Shown: piece by piece, positions 25,231-33,797 of the stretch
How the letters are laid out: every line of letters begins with the position of its first letter
How positions within the stretch are numbered: position 1 is the first letter of the stretch
Assembly (NCBI GenBank): GCA_038731975.1
Contig: JAVYQJ010000005.1
Location: 1-64,000, forward strand
Source: Thermofilaceae archaeon
GTDB taxonomy: Archaea > Thermoproteota > Thermoprotei > Thermofilales > Thermofilaceae
Direction of reading: 5' to 3'
DNA length: 64,000 bases
Made by a program: the position numbers and the translations under genes
The notes under the pieces: generated by a model
Seen by the model: the letters and a program-made list of their open reading frames with translations, nothing else
Databases searched by the model: none
What the model was told of the DNA's origin: nothing

Positions 25231-27090
25231 GTGGGGGCTGTCTTGCAGTCAATGCCCGCTGTCATCGTTGCAGCTGGCGTAGCCAGCAGGCTACACCCCT
25301 ACTCGCGAGACCTACCGAAGACCTTGATGGAGCTCGAGCCCGGGCTCCCGCTGATCAGGTTCATCCTCGAGAGGCTGCGCAAAGCCGGGCTGGGGCCGAT
25401 CTACGTGGTCACGAGGAGGGAGCACGCGGAGAAGCTGGGCCGCGAGCTTGGGGCTCGCGTGCTCACCGTGGATAGGGAGGAGTTCGGGAACCTCTACACG
25501 GTGTACACCGCCCTGAAGCACGTGGAACCGCCCTTCCTCATCGCGATGTCCGACCACATCTTCGAGTACGAGCTGCTGGAGCGGCTCCTAGCTCACAGCT
25601 CGGACAAGGCTTTCACAATCTGCCTGGACAGGACCCCCTCCGCACTGGAGGCGAGAGAGGGGCTTAAAGTCAGGATCGAGGAGGGGAGGATCGTCGCCGT
25701 GGGGAAAGGGCTGGAGTCGAGGTACGGGATAGACACGGGCCTCATCATCGTCAGGGAGAGAGCCGTAGGATACATCGAGGAAGCCGTTGCGAGGAGGGGG
25801 CCTCAAGCAGCGATCGGCGACGCTCTGAATCTAGCCGCCGAGGCCGGGGACGTGGACTTCGTCGATGTGACCGGCCTTCTGTGGAAGGACGTTGATACCC
25901 CGGAAGACCTACTCGAGGCCAGGAGGCTCTACCCCCGGATCATCCTGAGGGAGCGCGACAAGGCGCTCCCAGAGCCCGTGACGAAGCTGCTTGTCAGACC
26001 GGTGAGCCGCATCCTAGCCCTCGGGGAGCCCGCGCACTCGAGAGGCGAGGCTGTCGTCAAGATGGCTCTAGCCGAGCTAACCTTAGCAGCCCTCACGGTC
26101 GCCCTAGCCGCCTTCAACCTCGCCGCCTTCCTCGTACTACTGGCCTTCTCCTACGCATCCCTCCTGCTATCCGATGCTCGCGAGCTCCTAGTGGAGCTGC
26201 AAGGTAGAACAGCAGCGCTAAGCGCCCTCTCAACCGCAGCCTCGATCTTCTACGACGCCTCGCTCCTGTCCACAGTGCTCTTGCAGCTACCGGAAGCGCT
26301 GTCGGCCCCCCTCCTACCTCTGGCGCTTCTAGGGTTGGCCAGCGCAGCAGGAGCTGAAGCTTCCCGGCGCCTAGCCGCAGGCGGAAGCCTCGCGTGGGTT
26401 CTGGCAGACCGCTCTCTACTGCTGCTCGCGCTGGTTTTCGCGCAGCCCACCGGCTGGATCCAGCCAATCCTCCTCCTCTGGCTCGCCTCCGGCCTCGCGG
26501 CTCTCGCCGGTTCACTCCGGCCAACCTCCAGGCCAGGTACCAGAGTAGCGCCTCACCCGCAGATTGAGAAGCGTGTGAGGCCCACGGAGCGCTGCGTGGA
26601 ATTGATCGTGATAAACGGCTTGAAGCTGTTCGCGGCCCTAGCGGTACTGTGGCTGGCGCAGGCCGCTGTGAGGGGGGTTAAGCTGAACCTCGGCGCCGCA
26701 GTGTTGACCGCTGAGGACGCGCTCTCGATCGCCGGGCTCGTCGTGACCATCTACTACGGCTACCGCATCCTCACCGGGCTTCGTGGGCTCGTGGACATCT
26801 ACGCGGTGAAGCTATCCTCACTGCTGGGCATAACTGAGAGCTCCGCGAAGGGGTTGGCCATGAACGCCCTCTACCTCTCAATCGTTGTGCTAGCGCTCAT
26901 CTATGTGCCGCAGCTGCTCCGCGAGGCCCCCACCCTCGGCAGCTACATTTCAACGGCGGCCGCTCTAACCCTGCTCCTCCTCGCCCTCCTCCTCTTCTAC
27001 AACCTCGTGAAGGAGCTGCGCAGGACGTTCAAGGGCTTCATCACCCTCCTCGCCAGCCGGGCGGCCTCGGTGATCGAGCGTGAAGGTTAA
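25231..27090 (+). CDS. Nucleotidyltransferase (inositol-phosphate cytidylyltransferase-like) with large membrane domain
   Basis: Residues 8-235 are a sugar-nucleotidyltransferase domain: AVIVAAGVASRLHPYSRDLPKTLMEL holds the NTP-binding signature and PK, followed by MSDHIFEYELL (metal Asp) and DTGLIIVRE and KDVDTPEDLLEA. It resembles the IPCT half of archaeal IPCT-DIPPS enzymes that make di-myo-inositol phosphate or inositol lipids. The remaining 380 residues hold about ten transmembrane segments. Their first part aligns loosely in layout with CDP-alcohol phosphotransferases but lacks the DG..AR...D signature. GTG 25231 is the first start; homology begins at ATG 25252. It overlaps the next gene by 11 bases. 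Confidence 0.65.
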   Translation: MGAVLQSMPAVIVAAGVASRLHPYSRDLPKTLMELEPGLPLIRFILERLRKAGLGPIYVVTRREHAEKLGRELGARVLTVDREEFGNLYTVYTALKHVEPPFLIAMSDHIFEYELLERLLAHSSDKAFTICLDRTPSALEAREGLKVRIEEGRIVAVGKGLESRYGIDTGLIIVRERAVGYIEEAVARRGPQAAIGDALNLAAEAGDVDFVDVTGLLWKDVDTPEDLLEARRLYPRIILRERDKALPEPVTKLLVRPVSRILALGEPAHSRGEAVVKMALAELTLAALTVALAAFNLAAFLVLLAFSYASLLLSDARELLVELQGRTAALSALSTAASIFYDASLLSTVLLQLPEALSAPLLPLALLGLASAAGAEASRRLAAGGSLAWVLADRSLLLLALVFAQPTGWIQPILLLWLASGLAALAGSLRPTSRPGTRVAPHPQIEKRVRPTERCVELIVINGLKLFAALAVLWLAQAAVRGVKLNLGAAVLTAEDALSIAGLVVTIYYGYRILTGLRGLVDIYAVKLSSLLGITESSAKGLAMNALYLSIVVLALIYVPQLLREAPTLGSYISTAAALTLLLLALLLFYNLVKELRRTFKGFITLLASRAASVIEREG

Positions 27091-28261
27091 AGCTTACATC
27101 CTAGCCGACCCCCAGGCGCTCTCATCGCACTACGGTACGCCCGCGCTCCTACGCTGGATCCTCCTCCTGAAGGAGAGCGTCAGCGAGGTACTGGTCGTAC
27201 CCCAGCACGGCGCCCGCAGAGGCGTGGAGGAGCTCCTCTCAGAGCTCGGCGACTCGTCGGTGAGAGCTGTTGAAAGCCTCGAGGAGGCCCCCGCGGAGCT
27301 CCACACGGCCTTGCTCATAGACGCCTCCTACCTCGTATCGCCCGACGCCGTGCAGCGCATCTTAAAGGCTGGGCGCGATATCGCGGGAACGCACAGGGGG
27401 CGCGTAGTCATCGCACGGGTGACGTTGGACGGGCAGAGCCCGCTGCGCTTAACGGACCTCAACGCTCTGGGCAGCCAAGCCGCCCCCGTAGAGCTGGATG
27501 AGCTGGTTGAAAAGAGGCATAGACCGGCCTGCGTGCCCGCGGCTTCACGTGAGGCTGAAAGGGCGCTGCTCCGCTGGGCTCAGAAGGGCGTCCACTTCAC
27601 CTCTGCGCTCAACGCCCCCCTGGAGAACCTCATCGTGCGCCTCGTTGGAGGGTGCCGCTACGTGACACCCAACAGGGTCACCGTGCTGGTGAACCTGCTA
27701 GCGATACCGGCGATCCTGCTCTTCCTCTCGGGGAGGTTCCTGGAGGCTTCCATCTTCTCCTACCTGATCGGGGTCCTCGACGGCGTTGACGGCAAGCTCG
27801 CTAGGGTTCGGGGTGTGCTAACGAAGCTGGGGCACCTTGAGCACTCGTTCGACGCGCTGTACGAGCAGGCCCTCTACGCGTCCTTCGCCGCCGGCTTAGC
27901 GCTGCACGGTTGGAGCGCTGCGGCGCTTCAGATGGGCTTAGCCCTGCTCGTCGTCGACTGCTTCGTGCGGCACATCTACAACCAGTTCACGCTGGTCGCA
28001 GGGGTCCCGCTGAAGCGGTACGCGGAGTTCGACAGGCTTTTCGCCAAGGTTGACGGAAGGAGGAACGTGTACCTCCTGTACTTCATAGCCTTCAGCGCCC
28101 TACAAGTGCCATTCTTCGCTCTCGCAGCAGCGCTGTTCCACTCAGCGCTCACAGCGATCGTCTACGCGGTCAGAGCCTACCAGCACTTATCCGAGCTGGA
28201 TCGCGGAAGCGGCGTAAAGAGAGCATCGGCACTGCTGTTTAGATCGTTCATAGGACATTGA
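27080..28261 (+). CDS. CDP-alcohol phosphatidyltransferase-family protein with degenerate nucleotidyltransferase N-terminus
   Basis: Residues about 190-393 are a CDP-alcohol phosphotransferase with six membrane segments. The signature runs DGVDGKLARVRGVLTKLG followed by HLEHSFD: the first, second and fourth Asp are present, but the third Asp is His. Residues 1-170 (VKAYILADPQALSSHYGTPALLRWILLL...) look like a nucleotidyltransferase fold that has lost its GxGxR and PK residues. It probably joins a CDP-activated alcohol made by the preceding gene to an inositol or lipid acceptor, giving DIPPS- or archaetidylinositol-type chemistry. Overlap with the upstream gene implies one operon. Confidence 0.65.
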   Translation: MKVKAYILADPQALSSHYGTPALLRWILLLKESVSEVLVVPQHGARRGVEELLSELGDSSVRAVESLEEAPAELHTALLIDASYLVSPDAVQRILKAGRDIAGTHRGRVVIARVTLDGQSPLRLTDLNALGSQAAPVELDELVEKRHRPACVPAASREAERALLRWAQKGVHFTSALNAPLENLIVRLVGGCRYVTPNRVTVLVNLLAIPAILLFLSGRFLEASIFSYLIGVLDGVDGKLARVRGVLTKLGHLEHSFDALYEQALYASFAAGLALHGWSAAALQMGLALLVVDCFVRHIYNQFTLVAGVPLKRYAEFDRLFAKVDGRRNVYLLYFIAFSALQVPFFALAAALFHSALTAIVYAVRAYQHLSELDRGSGVKRASALLFRSFIGH

Positions 28262-28290
28262 AAAGATAATATAGTGTGGTGGTTGCGCCC

Positions 28291-29031
28291 CGCGTGGCCT
28301 GCTGCATCGAGGTTGTAGACGTATCGAAGACCTACCATCGCGTGAGAGCGCTCGATGGGGTATCGCTGGCAGTCAGGGCGGGCGAGATATACGGGCTTCT
28401 AGGGCCCAACGGTGCCGGTAAAACCACTCTTCTCAAGATTGTTGTCGGCCTGTTGAGGCCGGACAGGGGGGTGGTTAAGGTCTGCGGCGTAGACGTCACC
28501 TTGAATCGGGAGGAGGCTTTGAAGCACGTGGGTTACGTGCCCGAGAACCCCGTGGTCTTCGAGAGCTTGACAGTGCGGGACTTCTTCGCGCTAGTAGCCT
28601 CGCTCAGGGAGGTGGAGAGGGAGGTGTTCGAGGAGAGAGTGCAACGGTACATCCAGCTCTTCCAGCTGGAGGAGCACGTTGGGAAGCGGATGGGTAAGCT
28701 CTCGCGCGGGACCGTGCAAAAGGTGCTCGTAGTTGCAGCCCTGCTCTCAGAGCCCAGCGTGCTGGTGATGGACGAGCCCACCTCCGGCATGGATCCGGAG
28801 GCGCAGCACACGTTCAGGAAGGTCGTGGAGGAGTTCGCGAGGAAGGGGGCTGCAGTGCTGATATCGAGCCACCAGCTACACGCCGTAGAGAAGTTCGCTA
28901 CCAGGGTCGGCATCATAAACAGGGGTAAGCTGCTCGCAGAGGGCACCCTAGAGGAGGTTAGGAGGCTCTCTGAAGCGGGGAGCGATGCAACGCTGGAGGA
29001 AGTCTTCCTCAGGCTAGTGAGGGGTTGGTGA
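28291..29031 (+). CDS. ABC transporter ATP-binding protein
   Basis: The protein has about 246 residues: Walker A LLGPNGAGKTTLLKIVVGL, Q-loop YVPENPVVFESLT, Walker B VLVMDEPTSGMDPE and H-loop ISSHQLHAVE. The signature is LSRGTVQKVLVVAALL, i.e. LSRGT instead of LSGGQ, as in several CcmA/NatA-type exporter ATPases. No permease gene is adjacent, so its partner lies elsewhere. GTG 28291 is preferred because TATA-like ATAATATA lies at 28266-28273; GTG 28276 is also in frame. It follows the phosphotransferase gene by only a short gap. Confidence 0.82.
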   Translation, partial: RVACCIEVVDVSKTYHRVRALDGVSLAVRAGEIYGLLGPNGAGKTTLLKIVVGLLRPDRGVVKVCGVDVTLNREEALKHVGYVPENPVVFESLTVRDFFALVASLREVEREVFEERVQRYIQLFQLEEHVGKRMGKLSRGTVQKVLVVAALLSEPSVLVMDEPTSGMDPEAQHTFRKVVEEFARKGAAVLISSHQLHAVEKFATRVGIINRGKLLAEGTLEEVRRLSEAGSDATLEEVFLRLVRGW

Positions 29032-29079
29032 AGGTGCTCCGGCTCAAGTCATTCAAGGGGCCTCCAGCTGTCGGCCACC

Positions 29080-29109
29080 CACACCCCTGAAGGCATTTTA
29101 GTGGGTGTG
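29080..29109. promoter_or_regulatory. Inverted repeat around the CARF-like/PIN gene promoter
   Basis: CACACCC (29080-29086) and GGGTGTG (29103-29109) form a 7-bp inverted repeat. The AT-rich CATTTTAG (29094-29101), 26 bases before the GTG start at 29123, lies between the arms. A bound regulator would cover the TATA box. Confidence 0.35.
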
Positions 29110-29122
29110 AGCCGTCTATACC

Positions 29123-30499
29123 GTGGCTGGCTACGAGCTTGCAGTCTTCCTCGTCGGCTCTCCCAGCTTCACCTTCCAATCCGCGGCCTCCTCCCTCGCG
29201 AGGGCTCTAGAGGCGTTCCCTATCGGCGAGTGCGTGGCCTTCTACAGCGCTTTCGCGAAGCGGGATGCGGAGAGGGTTTCCCGGTTCGTCAAAAAGCTCT
29301 TCGACGTCGATCTGGAGCTCCGCCAGATGTCCCGGGACCTGGGGGAAGCGCTGAACACGTTTCAAAGCTTCCTCTCGCGCGGTAAAGCTCTAGCTGTGCC
29401 AACCTCCGGCTCCCTCGTGGGGGCAGTCGCTCTCACGCTGGCCTCCGCGAGAACGGGGGCGGACGTTGGGCACGTCCTCTTCCCCTTCGGCCCATGGACC
29501 GGCTTCTTCTACCCCTACGTCCCCCGGTACCTGCAGCCGATGCGGGTGCTAGGGGATCCACCAGAGCCCGCGAGACGCGCCTTCAGCAGGGACGGGGCTG
29601 TGGAGTACCTGGAGGAGGAAGCCCCCTTTCCCACCCGGCTCCTCAAGAGGATCGCCAGCCTCTGCGTCGACTTGAACCTCTCACTCCCCCAAACGTGGGT
29701 TAACGACTACTCCACCCCGAAGCTCGCGCTCGAGCTCGTTGAAGCCGTCGAGGGGGACGAGCTGTCGAAGACCCTCTACCTAAGTACGACCGCTGGATTG
29801 GTACCGGTCTGCGAGCTGGCCAGGCTGCCGGTCAAAGGCGAGGCGCCGACGGCAAGGGTTAGGAAGAGCATCAGCGTCCACCCGCCGCCCGACCGGAGGC
29901 TCTTCGAGGATTTCGCAGCGGAGGCCCTATCCGCCATAGCCTGGGGCGAGCCCCGCTGCAGGGAGGTTGGGTGGTTGTACAGGTTGGTTGGCTTCGAGAT
30001 TCTCGACTTGGGGCAGGATGAGCGGTACTTAATAGACACGAATGTGATTTACTCTGGTGTCCACAACGTCGTACGGCTGCTGGGACCCCGGATCCACGTC
30101 CCCTACTGCGTCCACGCTGAGGTGCTCAACAGGGTGGCCGAGAGCAGGAAGGCCTGCGAGAGACTGCTCGCCGAAGCCCTCCTCATGGCCTACGAGGTGG
30201 TCGAAGCTTTCGCGAGCAAGGTGCCCAGCACGCAGTACAAGTGCGACATCTCGATACCCTCGATCGATCCGGAGCTCATAAAGGATCTGACCGTGCTCAC
30301 CGCCGATAAGCGGGCCTACGCGCTCTGGAGGAAGCTGGCCATCAGCAGGTACACGAACGTTAAGCTGATGGATGACGGCATGTTCCGACCGGCTAGCGAG
30401 GGCGAATCGCACTTCGCCTTGATACAGCTGGCCGCGATCCTCTGCGAGCTCGCCCTGCAGCACCGACCCGGCGCTCGTCGCCAGCCGTCAACGAAGTAG
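29123..30499 (+). CDS. CARF-like sensor domain fused to a PIN nuclease domain
   Basis: The protein has 458 residues. The N-terminal 170 or so have a Rossmann layout like CRISPR-associated CARF domains: ELAVFLVGSPSFTFQSAASSL opens it, and LAVPTSGSLVGAVALTLASARTGADVGHVL matches the second conserved loop and helix. Residues about 300-440 are a PIN-like nuclease: Asp305 (YLIDTNVIYSG), Glu333 (HAEVLNRV) and Asp395 (LTADKRAYALW) are the likely metal ligands. CARF domains bind cyclic oligoadenylate and switch on the attached nuclease. It lies 1.6 kb from the first CRISPR array. No cas gene is nearby, so the CRISPR link is inference. GTG 29123 fits a leaderless start. Confidence 0.6.
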   Translation: MAGYELAVFLVGSPSFTFQSAASSLARALEAFPIGECVAFYSAFAKRDAERVSRFVKKLFDVDLELRQMSRDLGEALNTFQSFLSRGKALAVPTSGSLVGAVALTLASARTGADVGHVLFPFGPWTGFFYPYVPRYLQPMRVLGDPPEPARRAFSRDGAVEYLEEEAPFPTRLLKRIASLCVDLNLSLPQTWVNDYSTPKLALELVEAVEGDELSKTLYLSTTAGLVPVCELARLPVKGEAPTARVRKSISVHPPPDRRLFEDFAAEALSAIAWGEPRCREVGWLYRLVGFEILDLGQDERYLIDTNVIYSGVHNVVRLLGPRIHVPYCVHAEVLNRVAESRKACERLLAEALLMAYEVVEAFASKVPSTQYKCDISIPSIDPELIKDLTVLTADKRAYALWRKLAISRYTNVKLMDDGMFRPASEGESHFALIQLAAILCELALQHRPGARRQPSTK

Positions 30500-30596
30500 C
30501 AGCTCGATCAGACGCGCAGCAGCCCAGCACCGCGGACCGGTACGTGGCAGGGATCGAGAAAGTCGGAAAGGCTGGCCTGCCTGAAGCGCTCGGAGG

Positions 30597-31532
30597 TTAC
30601 GCTCTACCGTCGCCTCTAGCCCTCTTCAGCCTCAGCTTGATGATGAGAGCATCGAGGATCGCCCAGGCGGCAAAGCCCGCTAAACCCAGACCGGTGTAGA
30701 GCTCTCTCGCCTCTAGCGGCAGCCCCGTGGCGACGACCGTGAGGCCCCACAGCGCGTTCACGGCCCCGTGGAGCGAGGCGGCGGGGAGCACGCTGTCCGC
30801 TGCTTCAACTAGGAGCATGTGTGGGATTGATAGGAGCGTGGTGAAAACGGGGAAGAGGATGAACCCACCGAGGAGCCGGTTGGAGCCGTAGTTGTGGCCG
30901 AGCAGCATTGTGGCTGACGCGTGCCACAAGCCCCACGCGACGCCAATCGCTACAACGCCCCTGGCCGTGAGCCTCCTTTCGAGCAGGTCGAACATGTAGC
31001 CCCTCCACCCGAGCTCCTCGCCGAGCGCGAAAGCGGCGTTCACCGAGATAGCCGCGAAGTAGCCCAGCAGGAGCTGCTGGAACGCAACGAGGGGGGCCAG
31101 TTCCTCCGCCAGCCCTGCGGCTCGCAGTTGGCTCGCAATGAGCTCCACGTAGGCGTTAAAATCGAAGAGCCCGAAGGGCGCGGCGATCAGCACGTAGACT
31201 CCCAAAGCGAGGTAGATTAGAAGGGGGGCTGAGAGGTAGCACAGCAGGGAACGTTTCGAAACCCTAAGCCACCGCTTCAGGCAACCTAGTAGGCTTTCAC
31301 GGCCGATCACCGCAGAGAGTAGCGCGGCAGCCGTCACAGACCACATCCTCGCGAAGCCCCACACCATGGTTACCAAGGCTGTCCGGGGATCAGAGGAGCC
31401 CGCACCACCCCTCTCAAGCGTCACGAAGGCCGCCAGATCGATCGTCAGGGCGAAGAGGTAGGCGAACACCAGGAAAGCGAAGAGCCTTCTCCGGGCTTCA
31501 GACACGGATGGGCACTCCCTCTTACTCTTCAA
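30597..31532 (-). CDS. CPBP-family (CAAX/Abi) intramembrane metalloprotease
   Basis: The protein has 311 residues and eight or so membrane segments. The CPBP motifs are present: motif 1 LGEELGWRGYMFDLLERR (EExxxR), motif 2 GVAWGLWHASATML (HxxxN-like His) and motif 3 SLHGAVNALWG. The Glu and His residues form the metal site. In archaea these proteases may process prenylated or bacteriocin-like proteins. Its TTG start at 31532 lies at the very edge of the duplicated CRISPR upstream sequence, so its promoter is probably inside that duplication. An in-frame GTG at 31505 is an alternative start. Confidence 0.85.
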   Translation of the reverse strand: MKSKRECPSVSEARRRLFAFLVFAYLFALTIDLAAFVTLERGGAGSSDPRTALVTMVWGFARMWSVTAAALLSAVIGRESLLGCLKRWLRVSKRSLLCYLSAPLLIYLALGVYVLIAAPFGLFDFNAYVELIASQLRAAGLAEELAPLVAFQQLLLGYFAAISVNAAFALGEELGWRGYMFDLLERRLTARGVVAIGVAWGLWHASATMLLGHNYGSNRLLGGFILFPVFTTLLSIPHMLLVEAADSVLPAASLHGAVNALWGLTVVATGLPLEARELYTGLGLAGFAAWAILDALIIKLRLKRARGDGRA

Positions 31533-31537
31533 GTAAG

Positions 31538-32137
31538 GTACGGAGAAGCTGATCGTCGCGTCGCTGAACCACGCTCCGCCGACGAGCGGGGAAACTCAAC
31601 GCCCGTTAACGCCCGTGTGATTCCGCATCCTCAGCGGTGACATACGCTCTGCAAGCAGCCTCGCAGCTGCCGTTAGCAATCGCCACCAGTTTCAACTGCT
31701 TCCAAGGCCCTCTCGACCCCAACCCTAATAACCACCCGCTCAACGCCCGATACCCGCCCACCCCATCCAACGGTCTCGAACCAGGCCGACTAAAGCCTCG
31801 CAACCGCTCCGCACGCCGGCTTAAAACGCAACCCTTAGACAAAGCGCGAAAGCGGAAAACGTTAAGCCACTCAAGCTGCGCCACTGAATCCAAACACTGC
31901 ATACCCGAAGCAAAGCCTACCCTCTTTTCAGCGGGAATATCGTTTCCCGTTTTTTGAATTTGGATTTAAGATGAACGGTTTTTCCGCGGAAAGTACTTCT
32001 ATTCCCCGATTAACCCGGGGAACTAGATTCCCTTTCCCCGAATCCACAGATGCGCGTTGAACGCCGCACCCCGCGGAAAACAATGCTCAAAATTCAAGAA
32101 GACAAACCTTAAAAACCACCACACACAAAACCCCACG
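31538..32137 (+). promoter_or_regulatory. CRISPR array 1 leader and extended upstream copy
   Basis: This 600-bp stretch matches the reverse complement of 40340-40943 beside array 2. The array-proximal 220 bp (from about 31915) are about 95% alike and contain several palindromes, including TTTCCGCGGAAA near 31982 and TTCCCCG...CGGGGAA near 32011. The distal part is about 80% alike. CTTAAAAAC about 30 bases before the first repeat is the likely pre-crRNA promoter. Short open frames here are not kept at protein level between the copies, so I call no gene. Confidence 0.8.
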
Positions 32138-33501
32138 GAAGCAGCTAGGAAAGAATTGAAAGCTTCACGATCGCGGCGGGATCCGGCCAGGGGTCGATCG
32201 ACTGAAGCAGCTAGGAAAGAATTGAAAGTGACGAGCATGTACCTTAGCAGGGATTCCAACCCTCTGAGCAGGAAGCAGCTAGGAAAGAATTGAAAGAGTG
32301 TATAAACGCTGGGTTGCGGAGCGTGATATTCGTCAGGTTGTGAAGCAGCTAGGAAAGAATTGAAAGCCATCAGGGGGCCTCTCCAGGTTAGAAACTAAGG
32401 TGGGAAGCAGCTAGGAAAGAATTGAAAGATCAATGGTAGCGAGCCGCTAACCGTGTTCCAGACGCTGAAGCAGCTAGGAAAGAATTGAAAGATTCCTCCT
32501 TCCTCGATGATAAGAGTAACATCCTCTTGAAGCAGCTAGGAAAGAATTGAAAGAGGAGGTAGGGCCGCGGGGGCCGCGATCAAAATATCAACCCCTTTGA
32601 AGCAGCTAGGAAAGAATTGAAAGTACAACGGGGCTGCCAGGGTGCCGGCGAACCAGACGTGGAAGCAGCTAGGAAAGAATTGAAAGTGAAGGAGGAAGTG
32701 AAGCGGGAGGTGAGGGCTAGGGTTCTACCGGTGAAGCAGCTAGGAAAGAATTGAAAGTGAGCCTTCCTCGCGACCACCACCTTCTGGTTGTTGATGGCCT
32801 CGGAAGCAGCTAGGAAAGAATTGAAAGAGAGGACTGCCGCAGCAGCGGCGTCGCCGAGCCAGTTGAGCAGGAAGCAGCTAGGAAAGAATTGAAAGAGCAG
32901 CCGGGACCACCGGTCCCACAAGGGACCGGGATCCCCGGAAGCAGCTAGGAAAGAATTGAAAGGGGCCAGGGCTAAAACCTCTCTGGCCCAGAAGACGTTT
33001 AGAACCTGAAGCAGCTAGGAAAGAATTGAAAGTGGTGTAGAGCGAGACCATCAGGACGAGGAGGCTGAGGAAGCAGCTAGGAAAGAATTGAAAGGCTAGC
33101 CACCGCGCCCCACCCCCTCCCCGCCCCTCACCTCCCGAAGCAGCTAGGAAAGAATTGAAAGATGGAAGAGAAGGCGGTCACAGTCCCGTCCCGCTCGACG
33201 AAGCAGCTAGGAAAGAATTGAAAGAGTATTAGGTTGTGTATATTATCAGCGACTTCCTTCAATGTTGGAAGCAGCTAGGAAAGAATTGAAAGTTATAGGA
33301 GTAGAAGACAAATTACGTGTGGCTGGATCGATTGCCACTAGAAGCATCTAGGAAAGAATTGAAAGTTGTGAGTTAGCTGAGCTCCGCACTTCTTGCAGTA
33401 GATTTCGAAGCAGCTAGGAAAGAATTGAAAGAGATGATGGAGATGATGATAGATGATGAGCATTATTCCACTGTCAGAAGCAACTGAGAAAGAATTGAAA
33501 G
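32138..33501 (+). CRISPR. CRISPR array 1, 21 repeats
   Basis: A 25-bp repeat begins GAAGCAGCTAGG and ends AAAGAATTGAAAG. It recurs 21 times (first at 32138, 32204, 32272, 32342), with spacers of about 37-47 bases. Three features mark the leader-distal end: repeat 19 at 33341 has a G-to-T change, repeat 21 at 33477 is degenerate (GAAGCAACTGAG...), and a decayed remnant (GGGGCAGTTAGGAAAGA) sits at 33550. The leader is on the left, so transcription runs rightward. The repeat end GAATTGAAAG is shared with crenarchaeal type I arrays. No cas genes lie in the window. Confidence 0.97.
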
Positions 33502-33645
33502 GTTCGCGCTCTCAGCTTCTGTCTCCAGTTAGCGCGGTATCTCCCGGTGGGGCAGTTAGGAAAGAGGGAGGTGTACTCGCTCCCAACGTTGTCCGCTAAG
33601 CCGACTGTCGGCTCGGAGTGTCTTGGAAGGGGTTGGAAGGTGTTT
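33502..33645. repeat. Array 1 distal flank, copy of the array 2 flank
   Basis: These 144 bp are the reverse complement, at about 80% identity, of 39527-39669 beyond array 2. They include the decayed repeat remnant near 33550. No gene is seen. Confidence 0.75.
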
Positions 33646-33797
33646 CTAGGTTAACGGGGTTACGGCTGCGAGGAGTGCGCTGTGGACGGCTGCGAGCCAG
33701 GCTGCGTTCTCAGTCCAGGATTTGGTGCGGTGGAGCCACACTTGGGCTGCAGCATCGAGGGGTAGTAGTAGGGTGATGCTCACGAAGATTACGATCA
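33646..33797 (-). pseudogene. 3' fragment of a duplicated membrane hydrolase gene
   Basis: On the minus strand these 152 bases encode the last 49 residues of the alpha/beta hydrolase at 38099-39526, ending WLAAVHSALLAAVTPLT and a stop codon. Only two residues differ from the full-length copy (Thr to Ile and Leu to Ile), and five further base changes are silent. It lacks the rest of the gene and any start. Similarity stops abruptly at 33797, where the truncated peptidase begins. Confidence 0.88.

Noticed and set aside
28276-29031. LSRGT in place of LSGGQ in the ABC ATPase as a sign of inactivity
   Set aside because: This variant is common in active exporter-type ATPases; the other motifs are intact.
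31606-31957. Open frames of about 100 codons in the upstream part of leader 1 and its copy (40522-40863)
   Set aside because: The same frame is open in both copies, but most differences change the amino acid, so there is no sign of protein-level selection.
32023-32921. Minus-strand open frames with repeated FNSFLAAS
   Set aside because: They are translations of CRISPR repeats and spacers; the same happens at 39891-40262.
33426-33460. TGATGA repeats that could be box C motifs
   Set aside because: They lie inside a CRISPR spacer and have no matching box D arrangement.
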